This document shows positions 15,909 to 25,473 of a DNA stretch of 64,000 nt, in pieces. Under the pieces are notes generated by a model, which was not told where the DNA came from, did no database searches, and was given only the letters and a program-made list of their open reading frames with translations. A program made the translations under genes and the position numbers. Origin of the DNA: DASVTR01 sp033855775 (GTDB taxonomy: Bacteria > Acidobacteriota > Blastocatellia > Pyrinomonadales > Pyrinomonadaceae); contig JAWVFT010000017.1 in assembly GCA_033855775.1 (NCBI GenBank), positions 1 to 64,000 of the forward strand, written 5' to 3'. Positions within the stretch are counted from its first letter, which is position 1. Each line of letters opens with the position of its first letter.

Positions 15909-16550
15909 GTGGCTAGGTATAGAGATGCGGTGTGCCGTTTGTGCCGCCGCGAAGGTGGCAAACTATTTTTGAAGGGCGACCGTTGTTACAAGCCCTCTTG
16001 TCCGATTGAAAAGCGCGGCACGCAGCCGCCCGGCCAGCACGGCAACTCGATGCGGCGGGGCAAGGCTCTGGTCGGCTACGGCCAGCAGTTGCGCGAGAAG
16101 CAGAAGGTCAAGCGCATCTACTTTATTCTCGAAGGACAGTTTCGCAACTACTTCGAGCGGGCCGCGCGCCAGAAGGGAATCACGGGCGAGAACCTGTTGT
16201 TCCTGCTTGAGCGTCGTCTCGACAACGCTGTCTATCGCGCAGGCTTTTCGACTTCGCGCAGGCAAGCGCGCCAACTCGTCAATCACGGCCACATAGAGGT
16301 CAACGGGCGCAAGGTTGATATTCCCTCCTTCCAAATCAAAGCGAACGACGCCATCAGCGTCAAGGAGGCTTCGCGCAAAAATCCGCACATCGAAGGCGCC
16401 TGGCAGACGGCTGCCGGGCGCGGGCGTCCCAGTTGGATTGCCCCTGCGGAAGGCGCGGAGATGAGCGCGCGCATCGCTTCGTTGCCGACGCGCGATGATA
16501 TTGACCGCTCGATTAACGAGCAACTAATCGTCGAACTTTATAGCAAGTAA
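15909..16550 (+). CDS. rpsD: 30S ribosomal protein S4, zinc-binding form
   Basis: S4 nucleates 30S assembly and is a known regulator of its own operon in enterobacteria. It starts with GTG at 15909 after GGAGG. Cys9, Cys12, Cys26 and Cys31 form the zinc knuckle of the Cys-containing S4 class. The S4 RNA-binding domain appears as RRLDNAVYRAGFSTSRRQAR with NHGHIEVNGRKVDIPS. It has 213 residues. Confidence 0.97.
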   Translation: MARYRDAVCRLCRREGGKLFLKGDRCYKPSCPIEKRGTQPPGQHGNSMRRGKALVGYGQQLREKQKVKRIYFILEGQFRNYFERAARQKGITGENLLFLLERRLDNAVYRAGFSTSRRQARQLVNHGHIEVNGRKVDIPSFQIKANDAISVKEASRKNPHIEGAWQTAAGRGRPSWIAPAEGAEMSARIASLPTRDDIDRSINEQLIVELYSK

Positions 16551-16655
16551 GCATGAGTCGCGCTCTCGCTCTCTCGTTAGGTGTTTTCGGGCGCACCCAA
16601 CGAGGTCGGCGGGGCCGTCGTGCATTTTGTTGACTCCCGACCCGGAAAAAAAATT

Positions 16656-17705
16656 ATGGCTATGGATCAAAATAATCTCTGGACAGGTTTTCAAATGCCG
16701 CGTCGGCTGGCGGCTGATGCGGAGACGATGACGGAGCGCTACGGGCGCTTTTCCGCGCAGCCGTTTGAGCGCGGCTTCGGCACCACGGTTGGAAACTCAC
16801 TGCGTCGCGCGTTGCTCTCGTCAATCGAGGGCGCGGCGATTACAGCCGTCAAGATCGAGGGCGTCGAGCACGAATTTTCAAGCATCAACGGCGTGGTCGA
16901 AGATGCCACGGACGTGATTCTGAATTTGAAGCAGGTGCCTTTCAAACTGCACGGCACGGAAGCCAAGACGCTGACCATCACGAAGGACGGCGCGGGCGAA
17001 GTCACTTCCGGCGACATCGAAGCCGATGCCGACGTTGAAGTCCTGGACCCGAACGTTCACATCGCAACGGTCGGCGAAGGCGGCAGCTTACGAATCGAGA
17101 TGCGTTTGAAGCGCGGGCGCGGCTACGTCTCCGCCGACCGCAACTTCGATGAAGACCTCTCGCTCGGCTACATTCCTGTGGACTCCGTTCACACGCCGGT
17201 CAAGAAGGTCAACTACACTGTCGAGGCCGCGCGTCTTGGACAGAACACGGAGTTTGACAAGTTGACCATCGAAGTCTGGACGGACGGCTCGGTCAAGCCG
17301 GACGACGCCATCGGCCTTGCCGCCAAGTTGATTAAAGACCACATGTCCATCTTCATCAATTTTGAGGAAGACACGGACGAGTTCGCTTACTCGAACATGG
17401 AGCGACCGCCCCTGCCGCGCAACGACCAGTTGGATCGCTCCGTGGACGAGTTGGAACTCTCGGTTCGTTCCTACAACTGCCTGAAGAACGCCGACATTCG
17501 CACCATCCGCGACCTCGTGCAGCGCACCGAGCGAGAGATGCTGGCGACGAAAAATTTCGGCAAGAAATCCCTGAACGAAATCAAGGACATCCTCAACGGA
17601 ATGGGCCTCGATTTCGGGATGGAGTTTGACGCGCAGGGCAATCCGATTCCCGGCTCCGGGGGCCGCGACAGCGACCTTGATGATTACGAAGACGACGAAG
17701 AATAA
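16656..17705 (+). CDS. rpoA: DNA-directed RNA polymerase subunit alpha
   Basis: The alpha subunit starts RNA polymerase assembly through its N-terminal domain and binds UP elements and activators through its C-terminal domain. The N-terminal domain has FERGFGTTVGNSLRRALLSS, and the C-terminal domain has LELSVRSYNCLKNADIRTIR and KNFGKKSLNEIKDIL. ATG 16656 is preferred since the true N-terminus should be close to LWTGFQMPRRL; upstream in-frame sequence does not resemble alpha. A short acidic tail ends the 349 residues. Confidence 0.96.
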   Translation: MAMDQNNLWTGFQMPRRLAADAETMTERYGRFSAQPFERGFGTTVGNSLRRALLSSIEGAAITAVKIEGVEHEFSSINGVVEDATDVILNLKQVPFKLHGTEAKTLTITKDGAGEVTSGDIEADADVEVLDPNVHIATVGEGGSLRIEMRLKRGRGYVSADRNFDEDLSLGYIPVDSVHTPVKKVNYTVEAARLGQNTEFDKLTIEVWTDGSVKPDDAIGLAAKLIKDHMSIFINFEEDTDEFAYSNMERPPLPRNDQLDRSVDELELSVRSYNCLKNADIRTIRDLVQRTEREMLATKNFGKKSLNEIKDILNGMGLDFGMEFDAQGNPIPGSGGRDSDLDDYEDDEE

Positions 17706-17711
17706 ACAGGA

Positions 17712-17785
17712 TGTGATGAGTGATAGTTGATAGGCAGCAAGCGAAAGCTTTTCTCCTAATCAACTATCAACCATCAACTATCACT
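17712..17785. repeat. Heptad inverted-repeat element, rpoA-rplQ gap
   Basis: GTGATGA, GTGATAG, TTGATAG and GCAGCAA heptads face AATCAAC, TATCAAC, CATCAAC and TATCACT, with GCGAAAGCTTTTC in the loop. The TTGATAG and ATCAACT pair shows a compensating change (GTG to TTG on one side, CAC to CAA on the other). Confidence 0.84.
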
Positions 17786-17793
17786 TAAAAATC

Positions 17794-18528
17794 ATGCGAC
17801 ACTTAAAGGCACATCGAAAACTGGGACGGACGACGGCGCACCGGATGTCAATGCTCCGCAATCTGGCGACTTCCCTTATCAACGCGCGCGACGAGCGGAT
17901 TGTGACGACTCTGCCGAAGGCGAAAGAGTTGCGCCCGTTTGTCGAGCGCGTCATCACGCTTTCGCGTCACGCGCAGACTTTGACGGGCGACAACACAGCC
18001 GTGCAGGCAGTTCACCTGCGCCGTCAGGCCGCGACGTTTTTCCACTCCGGCAATACGCAGCAGTCTGCTTTGAACGGCAAGCGCGGGGCCGCGCGTGCGC
18101 CGCGAACGGCGGGCGTCGCCGCTCTCAAACGCCTCTTTGACGAGTTGGGCGAGCGTTACAAAGACCGTCCGGGCGGCTACACGCGCATCATCAAGCTCGG
18201 TCGTCGCGATGGCGACAATGCAGAGTTAGCGATTATCGAGTTGGTTGATAATCCGCGCGAACGCGAGGCGATTGAAAGCTCCGCGAAGCGCACGAGCGCC
18301 GCCGCCGGAAAGAAGAAGACGGCGAAGGCCGGCAAGGAAGCGGAAGCGACCAATGCGCGTCGTGGCGGCAAGAAGGCCGACAAGACTTTCGAGAAGGAAG
18401 AGACGACGAAGGCTCGCGGGCGCGGGCATGACGCGACCGTTCCCGAGTTGGACGACAACAAGCCGCAGGGCGGCAGTCGCGCTAAGAAGACCGAAGCGAC
18501 CGCCGAAGAGAAGAAGACCGAAGACTAA
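17794..18528 (+). CDS. rplQ: 50S ribosomal protein L17 with long basic/acidic tail
   Basis: The L17 core occupies about residues 1-150: MRHLKAHRKLGRTTAHRMSM, then GGYTRIIKLGRRDGDNAELA and AIIELV. About 90 residues of Lys, Glu, Ala, Arg and Thr-rich sequence follow, giving 244 residues against a usual 115-130. L17 sits at the bottom of the 50S subunit near the tunnel exit, so such a tail would be solvent exposed. The tail is read in frame without interruption. Confidence 0.94.
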   Translation: MRHLKAHRKLGRTTAHRMSMLRNLATSLINARDERIVTTLPKAKELRPFVERVITLSRHAQTLTGDNTAVQAVHLRRQAATFFHSGNTQQSALNGKRGAARAPRTAGVAALKRLFDELGERYKDRPGGYTRIIKLGRRDGDNAELAIIELVDNPREREAIESSAKRTSAAAGKKKTAKAGKEAEATNARRGGKKADKTFEKEETTKARGRGHDATVPELDDNKPQGGSRAKKTEATAEEKKTED

Positions 18529-18602
18529 AGAGTAAGAGCATTCAAGCGAGCAGTGTGCGCCGGAGCTTCTTTCCGAGAGGCGCGCGCGCCAAAGCCGACT
18601 GC

Positions 18603-18653
18603 GAGCCTCAATGAACCGGTCGGCCCCTGCGCCGCACGGAACAGTTGAGGCTC
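18603..18653 (+). promoter_or_regulatory. Dyad in the rplQ-accB gap
   Basis: GAGCCTCAA (18603-18611) and TTGAGGCTC (18645-18653) are perfect complements across a 33-base GC-rich interior, followed by TTCGCTTT. It may be a terminator of the alpha operon or a leader structure of accB. The long loop and weak U-tract leave this open. Confidence 0.4.
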
Positions 18654-18720
18654 TTCGCTTTGAGCGCGCAGCAGCAGAACGCTGACGCCTTTTGTGTCAA
18701 CGACCCGGAGTTGGAGAAGA

Positions 18721-19431
18721 ATGAGCGATCAAGAACCGACAGCGCCGCAATCTTCAAACGAGGAACGGCAGCCGAAAACGAATCAGCAGTCGCAGCAGTC
18801 GCAGCCACAGCAGCAGCAGCAAGAGCGCGGCGGACATCGCGGCGACCGCGACCGTGGACGCCGCCGTCACTCGCCGAACCAGCCGCAACAGCCGCAACAG
18901 CAGCAACAACGCCGCGCTGCCGAGCCTTCGTTGAATCTGGACGAACTGCGTGAACTTGTCGAGTTGATTGCGCAGCACGGTTTCACTGATTTCGAGTTGG
19001 AGCGTGAAGGCATACGCGTGCGCCTGCGCCGCGAGGTCGCGCCGCCAGCCGCTCCTTCCATAGCCCCGGCCACGCAGGCTCAGCCGCCAGCGCAGGCTGC
19101 CGCCGCCGCGCCCGAAACGCACAGCGCGTCGCCTGCCGCAAACGCGCAAACGAGAACTGAAGCTCCGGCGATAGCCGCCGCGCCCGAAGAAGAACTGCAC
19201 GTCATCACCTCGCCGATTGTCGGCACCTTTTATCGCTCGCCGTCGCCGGACTCAGACCCTTTCCTCCGCATCGGCAGCCACGTCAGCCATGACACGGTGG
19301 TCTGCATCATCGAAGCCATGAAGTTGATGAACGAGATACAGGCGGAAACCTCCGGCGAAGTCGTGAAGATTTACGTTGAGAACGGCCAGCCGGTCGAGTA
19401 CGGCCAACCGCTGTTCGGAATTAAAAAGTAG
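18721..19431 (+). CDS. accB: Biotin carboxyl carrier protein of acetyl-CoA carboxylase
   Basis: AccB carries the biotin that shuttles CO2 in the first step of fatty-acid synthesis. The biotinylated lysine is K201 in IIEAMKLMNEIQAE, within an 80-residue biotinyl domain that includes SPIVGTFYRSPSPDSDPF. The first 70 residues are Gln/Arg-rich, followed by a short helical region and an Ala/Pro-rich linker. ATG 18721 is chosen after GGAGTTGGAGAAG; an ATG at 18694 is less likely. It has 236 residues and pairs with accC downstream. Confidence 0.95.
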   Translation: MSDQEPTAPQSSNEERQPKTNQQSQQSQPQQQQQERGGHRGDRDRGRRRHSPNQPQQPQQQQQRRAAEPSLNLDELRELVELIAQHGFTDFELEREGIRVRLRREVAPPAAPSIAPATQAQPPAQAAAAAPETHSASPAANAQTRTEAPAIAAAPEEELHVITSPIVGTFYRSPSPDSDPFLRIGSHVSHDTVVCIIEAMKLMNEIQAETSGEVVKIYVENGQPVEYGQPLFGIKK

Positions 19432-19518
19432 TCTTGAGTCTCAACGCCAAAAGTCCAAACTCAAAAGAGCAGCTTTAGACCTTTGGACGTTGGACTGTAG
19501 ACTTTGGACGCTGGATTT
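19432..19518. repeat. Heptad inverted-repeat element of TTTGGAC type, accB-accC gap
   Basis: The left arm is AGTCTCA, ACGCCAA, AAGTCCA and AACTCAA. The right arm is TTTGGAC, GTTGGAC, TGTAGAC, TTTGGAC and GCTGGAT (about 19481-19516). The repeat word differs from the ribosomal-gap elements but size, arm complementarity and position right after a stop codon are the same. Confidence 0.82.
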
Positions 19519-19524
19519 TAGTAG

Positions 19525-20972
<1,448 letters not shown>

Positions 20973-20976
<4 letters not shown>

Positions 20977-21001
20977 CGCAGAACTTGAGCGCCTTTATAA
21001 T
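20973..21001 (+). promoter_or_regulatory. Sigma-70-type promoter for rplU-rpmA-obgE
   Basis: TTGACG (20973-20978), exactly 17 bp, then TATAAT (20996-21001). This is one of the best promoter matches in the window. It overlaps the accC stop codon and lies about 47 bases before the rplU ATG. Confidence 0.7.
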
Positions 21002-21047
21002 AAACGACTTTTCGATAGTGAGAATCGCTCACTGTAAGGAGTAGGAA

Positions 21048-21356
21048 ATGGCTTACGCAATTATTAGAACCGGTGGCAAGCAGTTTCGCGTCGAAGCGGG
21101 CAAGCAGGTGCGCGTCCCCTCGATTGACAAGCCCGCGGGCGAAGCGGTCGAACTCGACGTGCTGTTGATTGGCGGCGACGGCGAAACGAAAGTCGGCTCA
21201 TCTTTGGATGAAGGCGCGCGTGTTGCGGCGACCGTCGTTGAGCACGGGCGCGGCGAGAAGCTCATCGTCTTCAAAAAGAAGCGGCGCAAGCAGTACAAAC
21301 GCACGCAGGGCCACCGTCAGAATTACACGACTTTGAAAATAGATTCGATTGGATAG
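21048..21356 (+). CDS. rplU: 50S ribosomal protein L21
   Basis: L21 is a 50S protein encoded next to L27 in most bacteria. It has 102 residues starting MAYAIIRTGGKQFRVEAG and containing FKKKRRKQYKRTQGHRQNYT, the conserved basic end. The start follows AAGGAGTAGGAA. It is transcribed from the promoter in the end of accC. Confidence 0.97.
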   Translation: MAYAIIRTGGKQFRVEAGKQVRVPSIDKPAGEAVELDVLLIGGDGETKVGSSLDEGARVAATVVEHGRGEKLIVFKKKRRKQYKRTQGHRQNYTTLKIDSIG

Positions 21357-21357
21357 T

Positions 21358-21433
21358 AAGTGGTGATAAGTGATGGGTGATAGGTGATAAGAGAACGCCT
21401 CTTGCTCTTACTTATTACCTATCACCTATCACT
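21358..21433. repeat. Heptad inverted-repeat element, rplU-rpmA gap
   Basis: GTGATAA, GTGATGG, GTGATAG and GTGATAA heptads face CTTATTA, CCTATCA, CCTATCA and CTTGACTT, with a loop of about GAGAACGCCTCTTGCTC. The first heptad overlaps the base after the rplU stop. Confidence 0.84.
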
Positions 21434-21457
21434 TGACTTAACGCTTGGAGTTTTGAA

Positions 21458-21742
21458 ATGGCACATAAAAAGGGCGTCGGCTCATCGCGCAACGGGCGCG
21501 ACTCAAATTCGCAGCGATTGGGCTTGAAGAAGTTTGGCGGCGAGCGCGTGCTTGGCGGCAACATTCTGGCCCGCCAGCGCGGAACTAAGTGGAAGCCTGG
21601 CAAGAACGTTGGCCGTGGCAAGGATGACACGCTGTTTGCGTTGATTGACGGCTTCGTCAAGTTTGAAGACAAAGGCCGCTCCGGGAAATTCATCAGCGTC
21701 TATCCAGCCGCCACGGAGCAAGCAGCCGCGGTTAGCGCATAA
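21458..21742 (+). CDS. rpmA: 50S ribosomal protein L27
   Basis: L27 reaches the peptidyl-transferase centre with its N-terminus. It has 94 residues starting MAHKKGVGSSRNGRDSNSQR, then GNILARQRGTKWKPGKNVG, both diagnostic. No N-terminal cleavage sequence of the Firmicutes type is present. The start follows CTTGGAG. Confidence 0.97.
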   Translation: MAHKKGVGSSRNGRDSNSQRLGLKKFGGERVLGGNILARQRGTKWKPGKNVGRGKDDTLFALIDGFVKFEDKGRSGKFISVYPAATEQAAAVSA

Positions 21743-21772
21743 GGCCGAAGTTAATTAAAGGCCGCAAGAATT

Positions 21773-21818
21773 GCGACGCCTGCGCTGAGTGCTTCACTCC
21801 CAAAGCGCCGGGCGTCGC
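21773..21818 (+). terminator. Hairpin between rpmA and obgE
   Basis: GCGACGCC (21773-21780) plus GCGC face GCGC plus GGCGTCGC (21811-21818), with an inner GAGTG/CACTC stem. TTTCAATTTA follows. It could terminate the rplU-rpmA message or attenuate obgE. Confidence 0.55.
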
Positions 21819-21896
21819 TTTCAATTTATGGCATTCGGCAATTGGCCACTTGCCGCTCGCAGGAAAGTTGATTGACGGGAGCGGATAGCTTTTCGA

Positions 21897-23048
21897 GTGT
21901 TTATTGATCGCACCAAGATTCGCGTGCAGGGCGGACACGGCGGCAACGGCGTGACGGCCTTTCGTCGTGAAAAGTTTGTGCCGCGCGGCGGGCCTTCGGG
22001 CGGCAACGGCGGGCGCGGCGGCGATGTCTGGCTGGTCGCCGACGAATCGCTCAACACGCTCTTGCACCTGCGCTACAACCCGGAGCACCTCGCTGAGCGC
22101 GGGCGTCATGGCGAAGGCTCGAATCGTTTCGGGAGCAGCGGCCTGGACAGGGAAGTGCGCGTTCCCGTCGGGACGCAAGTGTACGAGGCTGCGACCGGAG
22201 AGTTGCTGCACGATTTCACAGCCGACGGCGAACGCTGGCTGGCGGCGCGCGGCGGGCGCGGCGGCTTCGGCAATTCTCACTTCGCCACTTCGACCAATCG
22301 CGCCCCGCGCTATCATCAGGAGGGAAGCCCCGGCGAAGAGTGCGAGCTACAGCTTGAGTTGAAGCTGCTGGCCGATGTCGGGCTGGTCGGTTTTCCAAAC
22401 GCCGGAAAGTCTACGCTCATCTCCGTCATCTCCGCCGCCCGTCCCAAAATCGCGGACTATCCTTTCACTACTTTAGAGCCGCACCTCGGCGTTGTTGACT
22501 TGGGCGAGTTTCGCACCTTCGTCGTCGCGGACATTCCCGGCTTGATTGAAGGCGCGCATCAGGGCGCGGGCCTCGGCGACCGTTTCCTGCGCCACGTCGA
22601 GCGCACCAAGTTGCTGCTGCACCTCGTTGATGTGTCGTCCATCTCAGGGCGCGATGCGGTCGAAGACTACGAGACGATTAATCGCGAGTTGGCGGCTTAC
22701 GATGAAAACCTTGCTTCGCGCCCGCAGATTGTCGTCGCCACGAAGACGGACGCGCTCGACGAGCCGGAGCGTTTGGAGAGTTTAAGAAAGCGCGCCGCAG
22801 AGGACGAACGTCCCTTCTACTCTATCTCTTCGGCGACGAGGGAAGGCGTGCGCGAACTGGTCAACGCCGTCGCGCGCTCGCTCGATGAGATGAAAGAGGA
22901 ACGAGACGCGGCGACGCTGCGACACGCAGACGCGGAGACAAGCCAGCGCAGCCGCGCAGAGATAGAGGAGCAAGCGGACGCCGCCGGGCAGGAAGATGAA
23001 GACGAAGCTATCGAGAGAGGCGTCGGCGAGTCGAGATGGTCAGCGTAG
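21897..23048 (+). CDS. obgE: GTPase ObgE/CgtA
   Basis: Obg is a conserved GTPase in late 50S assembly and stress control. Its glycine-rich Obg domain (FIDRTKIRVQGGHGGNGVTA onward) covers about the first 155 residues. The G domain has G1 GFPNAGKST, G3 DIPGLIEGAHQGAGLG and G4 TKTD. The C-terminal region is Glu/Asp-rich rather than an OCT domain. It starts with GTG at 21897; 383 residues. A 27-bp triplicated sequence begins 5 bp after the stop. Confidence 0.95.
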   Translation: MFIDRTKIRVQGGHGGNGVTAFRREKFVPRGGPSGGNGGRGGDVWLVADESLNTLLHLRYNPEHLAERGRHGEGSNRFGSSGLDREVRVPVGTQVYEAATGELLHDFTADGERWLAARGGRGGFGNSHFATSTNRAPRYHQEGSPGEECELQLELKLLADVGLVGFPNAGKSTLISVISAARPKIADYPFTTLEPHLGVVDLGEFRTFVVADIPGLIEGAHQGAGLGDRFLRHVERTKLLLHLVDVSSISGRDAVEDYETINRELAAYDENLASRPQIVVATKTDALDEPERLESLRKRAAEDERPFYSISSATREGVRELVNAVARSLDEMKEERDAATLRHADAETSQRSRAEIEEQADAAGQEDEDEAIERGVGESRWSA

Positions 23049-23052
23049 CGAG

Positions 23053-23133
23053 GACGAAGATGAGCCGGACTTTCAAAGCGACGAAGATGAGTCGGACTTT
23101 CAAAGCGATAAGGATGAGCCGGGCTTTCATCCG
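23053..23133. repeat. Three tandem 27-bp repeats after obgE
   Basis: Three 27-bp units begin at 23053, 23080 and 23107. Units 1 and 2 differ by one base; unit 3 diverges at its end. The period is nine codons, and one frame reads DEDEPDFQS repeatedly, but no start context or protein similarity supports a gene. It fills part of the 167-bp gap between obgE and nadD. Confidence 0.85.
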
Positions 23134-23215
23134 TCAATCTTTGTTTGTCGCCGTGTCCCCGCGTCGCCGCGTCAACGCGTCCGGCTCTTCCGCTGTCGCG
23201 TCGTCTCTTTAGCAG

Positions 23216-23887
23216 ATGAAGCGCATAGCTCTTTACGGCGGCACGTTCGACCCGGTTCATGCCGGGCACATCGCGGTGGCGCGAGAGTTGTTGAGACTGC
23301 TCGCGCTCGATGAAGTTCTTTTTATTCCGGCGTTCATTGCGCCGCACAAACGCGGGCGGGCCGTGACTCCGGCCTTGCAGCGTTACGCGATGCTGGCCCT
23401 AGCGACCGAAGGCGAACCGCGCCTGAGAATTTCCAGCGTCGAGTTGGACGAGCCCGCGAAGCCTTACACGGTCGAGACGCTGGCGCGGATGCAGGCGCAG
23501 TTCGGCTCGGAGGCGCAACTCTTCTTCGTCATGGGCGCGGATTCATGGCTGGAGATAGAGACTTGGCGCGAGTGGGAGCGCGTGCTCGGCTTGACCAATC
23601 ACGTCGTCGTGACGCGCCCCGGTTACGAGTTGAGCGCGGAGCATGTGACGCCCGCGATTCGCTCTCGAATCGTTGACCTGCGCGGGCTGGATGCGGAGGC
23701 GGTCGCGCGCGAGCTTGAGTCGAACGAAGGCGCGAAGATTTACGTGAGCGATGTCGTGTTGATGGACGTTTCCGCGACCGCGATTCGACGGCTGGCGAGC
23801 GAGGGACGCAGCCGCGAATTGGCCGAGTTGGTTCCGCCGCCGGTGGCGGATTTTATTGACAAGTACAAGCTGTACCGGAAGCAGTGA
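23216..23887 (+). CDS. nadD: Nicotinate-mononucleotide adenylyltransferase
   Basis: NadD makes deamido-NAD from nicotinate mononucleotide and ATP. The nucleotidyltransferase signature GGTFDPVHAGH appears at residues 8-18, VMGADSWLEIETWREWE in the middle and the C-terminal block VSATAIRRLASEGRS, as in the family. It has 223 residues. Position between obgE and rsfS is common in bacteria. Confidence 0.95.
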   Translation: MKRIALYGGTFDPVHAGHIAVARELLRLLALDEVLFIPAFIAPHKRGRAVTPALQRYAMLALATEGEPRLRISSVELDEPAKPYTVETLARMQAQFGSEAQLFFVMGADSWLEIETWREWERVLGLTNHVVVTRPGYELSAEHVTPAIRSRIVDLRGLDAEAVARELESNEGAKIYVSDVVLMDVSATAIRRLASEGRSRELAELVPPPVADFIDKYKLYRKQ

Positions 23888-23989
23888 GCCTTGAGAAACG
23901 AAGGAAAGCGGATTGCGAGTTGACGATTTCAACTCTGCTTTCGCTCTTCTCTCATCTCTCATTCTTCCACTTTGTCTGTTGAGATAAGC

Positions 23990-24481
23990 ATGAATCAAAA
24001 TACTTCAATCAAGGAACAGGTGTTGCGCCCGGAGCAGAGCGCGAAGGCGGCGGAGGCGAAGACGAGTGAAGCGGCGCAGAGCGTTGGCGAGTGCGCCGAA
24101 GAGTTGGACGAACGCATCTGCAAGGCTCTCGAAGCGGCGAGCGACAAGAAGGCTTTAGACCTACTCGTGCTGGACTTGCGCGAGGTCGCCAACTTCACGG
24201 ACTACTTCATCGTCACGAGCGGGGCGAACACGCGACAGGTGCAGGCGATTGCCGACGAAGTGGTCGAGCAGTTGAAGAAGCAGGGAACGCGAGCGGCGCG
24301 CGTCGAAGGCTACAACACTGCGGAGTGGGTGCTGGTGGATTACGGCGACTTTATCCTGCACGTCTTTGAAGACAAGGCGCGCAAGTTCTACGACCTCGAA
24401 AGATTGTGGCGCGACGCTAAGCGCGTCCAGCTTCCCGCCGCTTTGACGGGCGGCAGCGGTTCTTTGAGCAGCGAATCGTGA
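23990..24481 (+). CDS. rsfS: Ribosome silencing factor RsfS
   Basis: RsfS binds L14 and blocks subunit joining during starvation. The core LLVLDLREVANFTDYFIVTSG, followed by RQVQAIADEVVEQLK and the end WVLVDYGDFILHVFEDKARKFYDLERLW, is diagnostic (shown in pieces). About 40 residues of Glu/Ala-rich sequence precede the core. ATG 23990 is preferred over TTG 23972. The stop overlaps the GTG start of the next gene, so translation is coupled. Confidence 0.94.
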   Translation: MNQNTSIKEQVLRPEQSAKAAEAKTSEAAQSVGECAEELDERICKALEAASDKKALDLLVLDLREVANFTDYFIVTSGANTRQVQAIADEVVEQLKKQGTRAARVEGYNTAEWVLVDYGDFILHVFEDKARKFYDLERLWRDAKRVQLPAALTGGSGSLSSES

Positions 24482-25437
24482 TTGAGATAGTGGCTCTGTC
24501 GGGCGCGATGCGCGAGGCCGTGCGCCTCGCCGAACGTGTCGCCGTGACGGACGCCAACGTGCTGGTGACGGGCGAGTCGGGCGCAGGCAAAGACGCCCTC
24601 GCCTTTTTCATTCACCAGCGCAGCCCGCGCGCCGCGCGCCCGTTTGTGAAGATTGACTGCGCTGCGCTGCCAAGCGATTTGTTGGAAGCGGAGCTTTTCG
24701 GTTACGAGCGCGGGGCGTTCACGGGCGCGAGCGAAGCGAGGCCGGGACGGCTCGAAGCGGCGCACAAGGGAACGCTCCTTTTAGACGAGATAGCGCATCT
24801 CTCGATTGATGCGCAGGCGAAGTTGCTGCGCGTCATCGAGCGGCGCGAGTTTGAGCGGCTCGGCGGTCGTCGCACGGTCAAGGTGGACGCGCGGCTCATC
24901 GCCCTGACCAACGTTGACATCGAAAGCGCGGTCGAGCGCAGGGCTTTTCGTGAAGACCTTTTCTACAGGCTGAACGTCGTGCGAATACACGTTCCGCCTT
25001 TGCGCGAGCGGCGCGAGGACGTGCGGAAACTCGCGCGTGGATTTTTGAAAACTTATGCAGCCAAGCATGGGCGAACGGCCACAGAGATTGCCCCTGCGAC
25101 CTTCGCGCTGCTCGAAGCCTACTTCTGGCCGGGCAACGTGCGCGAGTTGGCGAACGTGATTGAGCGCGCCGTCATCGTCACCGAAGGGGCGCGGGTTGAG
25201 CCTGCGAATCTGCCGGAGGCCGTTCGCTTAGCGATGGCCGCCGGGCAACGAGCGCGCCGCCAGACGCTCGCCGAACTCGAAGCGGATTATATCAGGGAGA
25301 TGCTCGATGAAGTCGGCGGCAATAAATCGGAGGCCGCGCGCCTGCTCGGCATCAGCCGCAAGAATCTGTACGAGAAGCTGGCGCGCTATGCGAAAGAGGT
25401 TGGAGAGCAAGCGGCGCCTGAACGCGAAAATTCGTGA
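24478..25437 (+). CDS. Sigma-54-dependent transcriptional activator without receiver domain
   Basis: An AAA+ enhancer-binding protein for sigma-54 RNA polymerase. Walker A is GESGAGKD (residues 32-39), the sigma-54 contact loop GAFTGA is at 79-84, and LLLDEIAHLS is Walker B. FREDLFYRLNVVRIHVPPLR is the sensor region. A Fis-type helix-turn-helix (GGNKSEAARLLGISRKNLYEKL) closes the 319 residues; it is written here only as the family signature. No N-terminal regulatory domain is present. The GTG overlaps rsfS by four bases. Targets are unknown. Confidence 0.92.
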   Translation: MIEIVALSGAMREAVRLAERVAVTDANVLVTGESGAGKDALAFFIHQRSPRAARPFVKIDCAALPSDLLEAELFGYERGAFTGASEARPGRLEAAHKGTLLLDEIAHLSIDAQAKLLRVIERREFERLGGRRTVKVDARLIALTNVDIESAVERRAFREDLFYRLNVVRIHVPPLRERREDVRKLARGFLKTYAAKHGRTATEIAPATFALLEAYFWPGNVRELANVIERAVIVTEGARVEPANLPEAVRLAMAAGQRARRQTLAELEADYIREMLDEVGGNKSEAARLLGISRKNLYEKLARYAKEVGEQAAPERENS

Positions 25438-25473
25438 GGCCGCCTTTCATCATTTAGCCGTCGCTAACCGCTT

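Noticed and set aside
22996..23313. Acidic open frame spanning the end of obgE and the 27-bp repeats
   Set aside because: It overlaps both obgE and nadD in other frames, has no start signal and no recognisable domain beyond the repeat.
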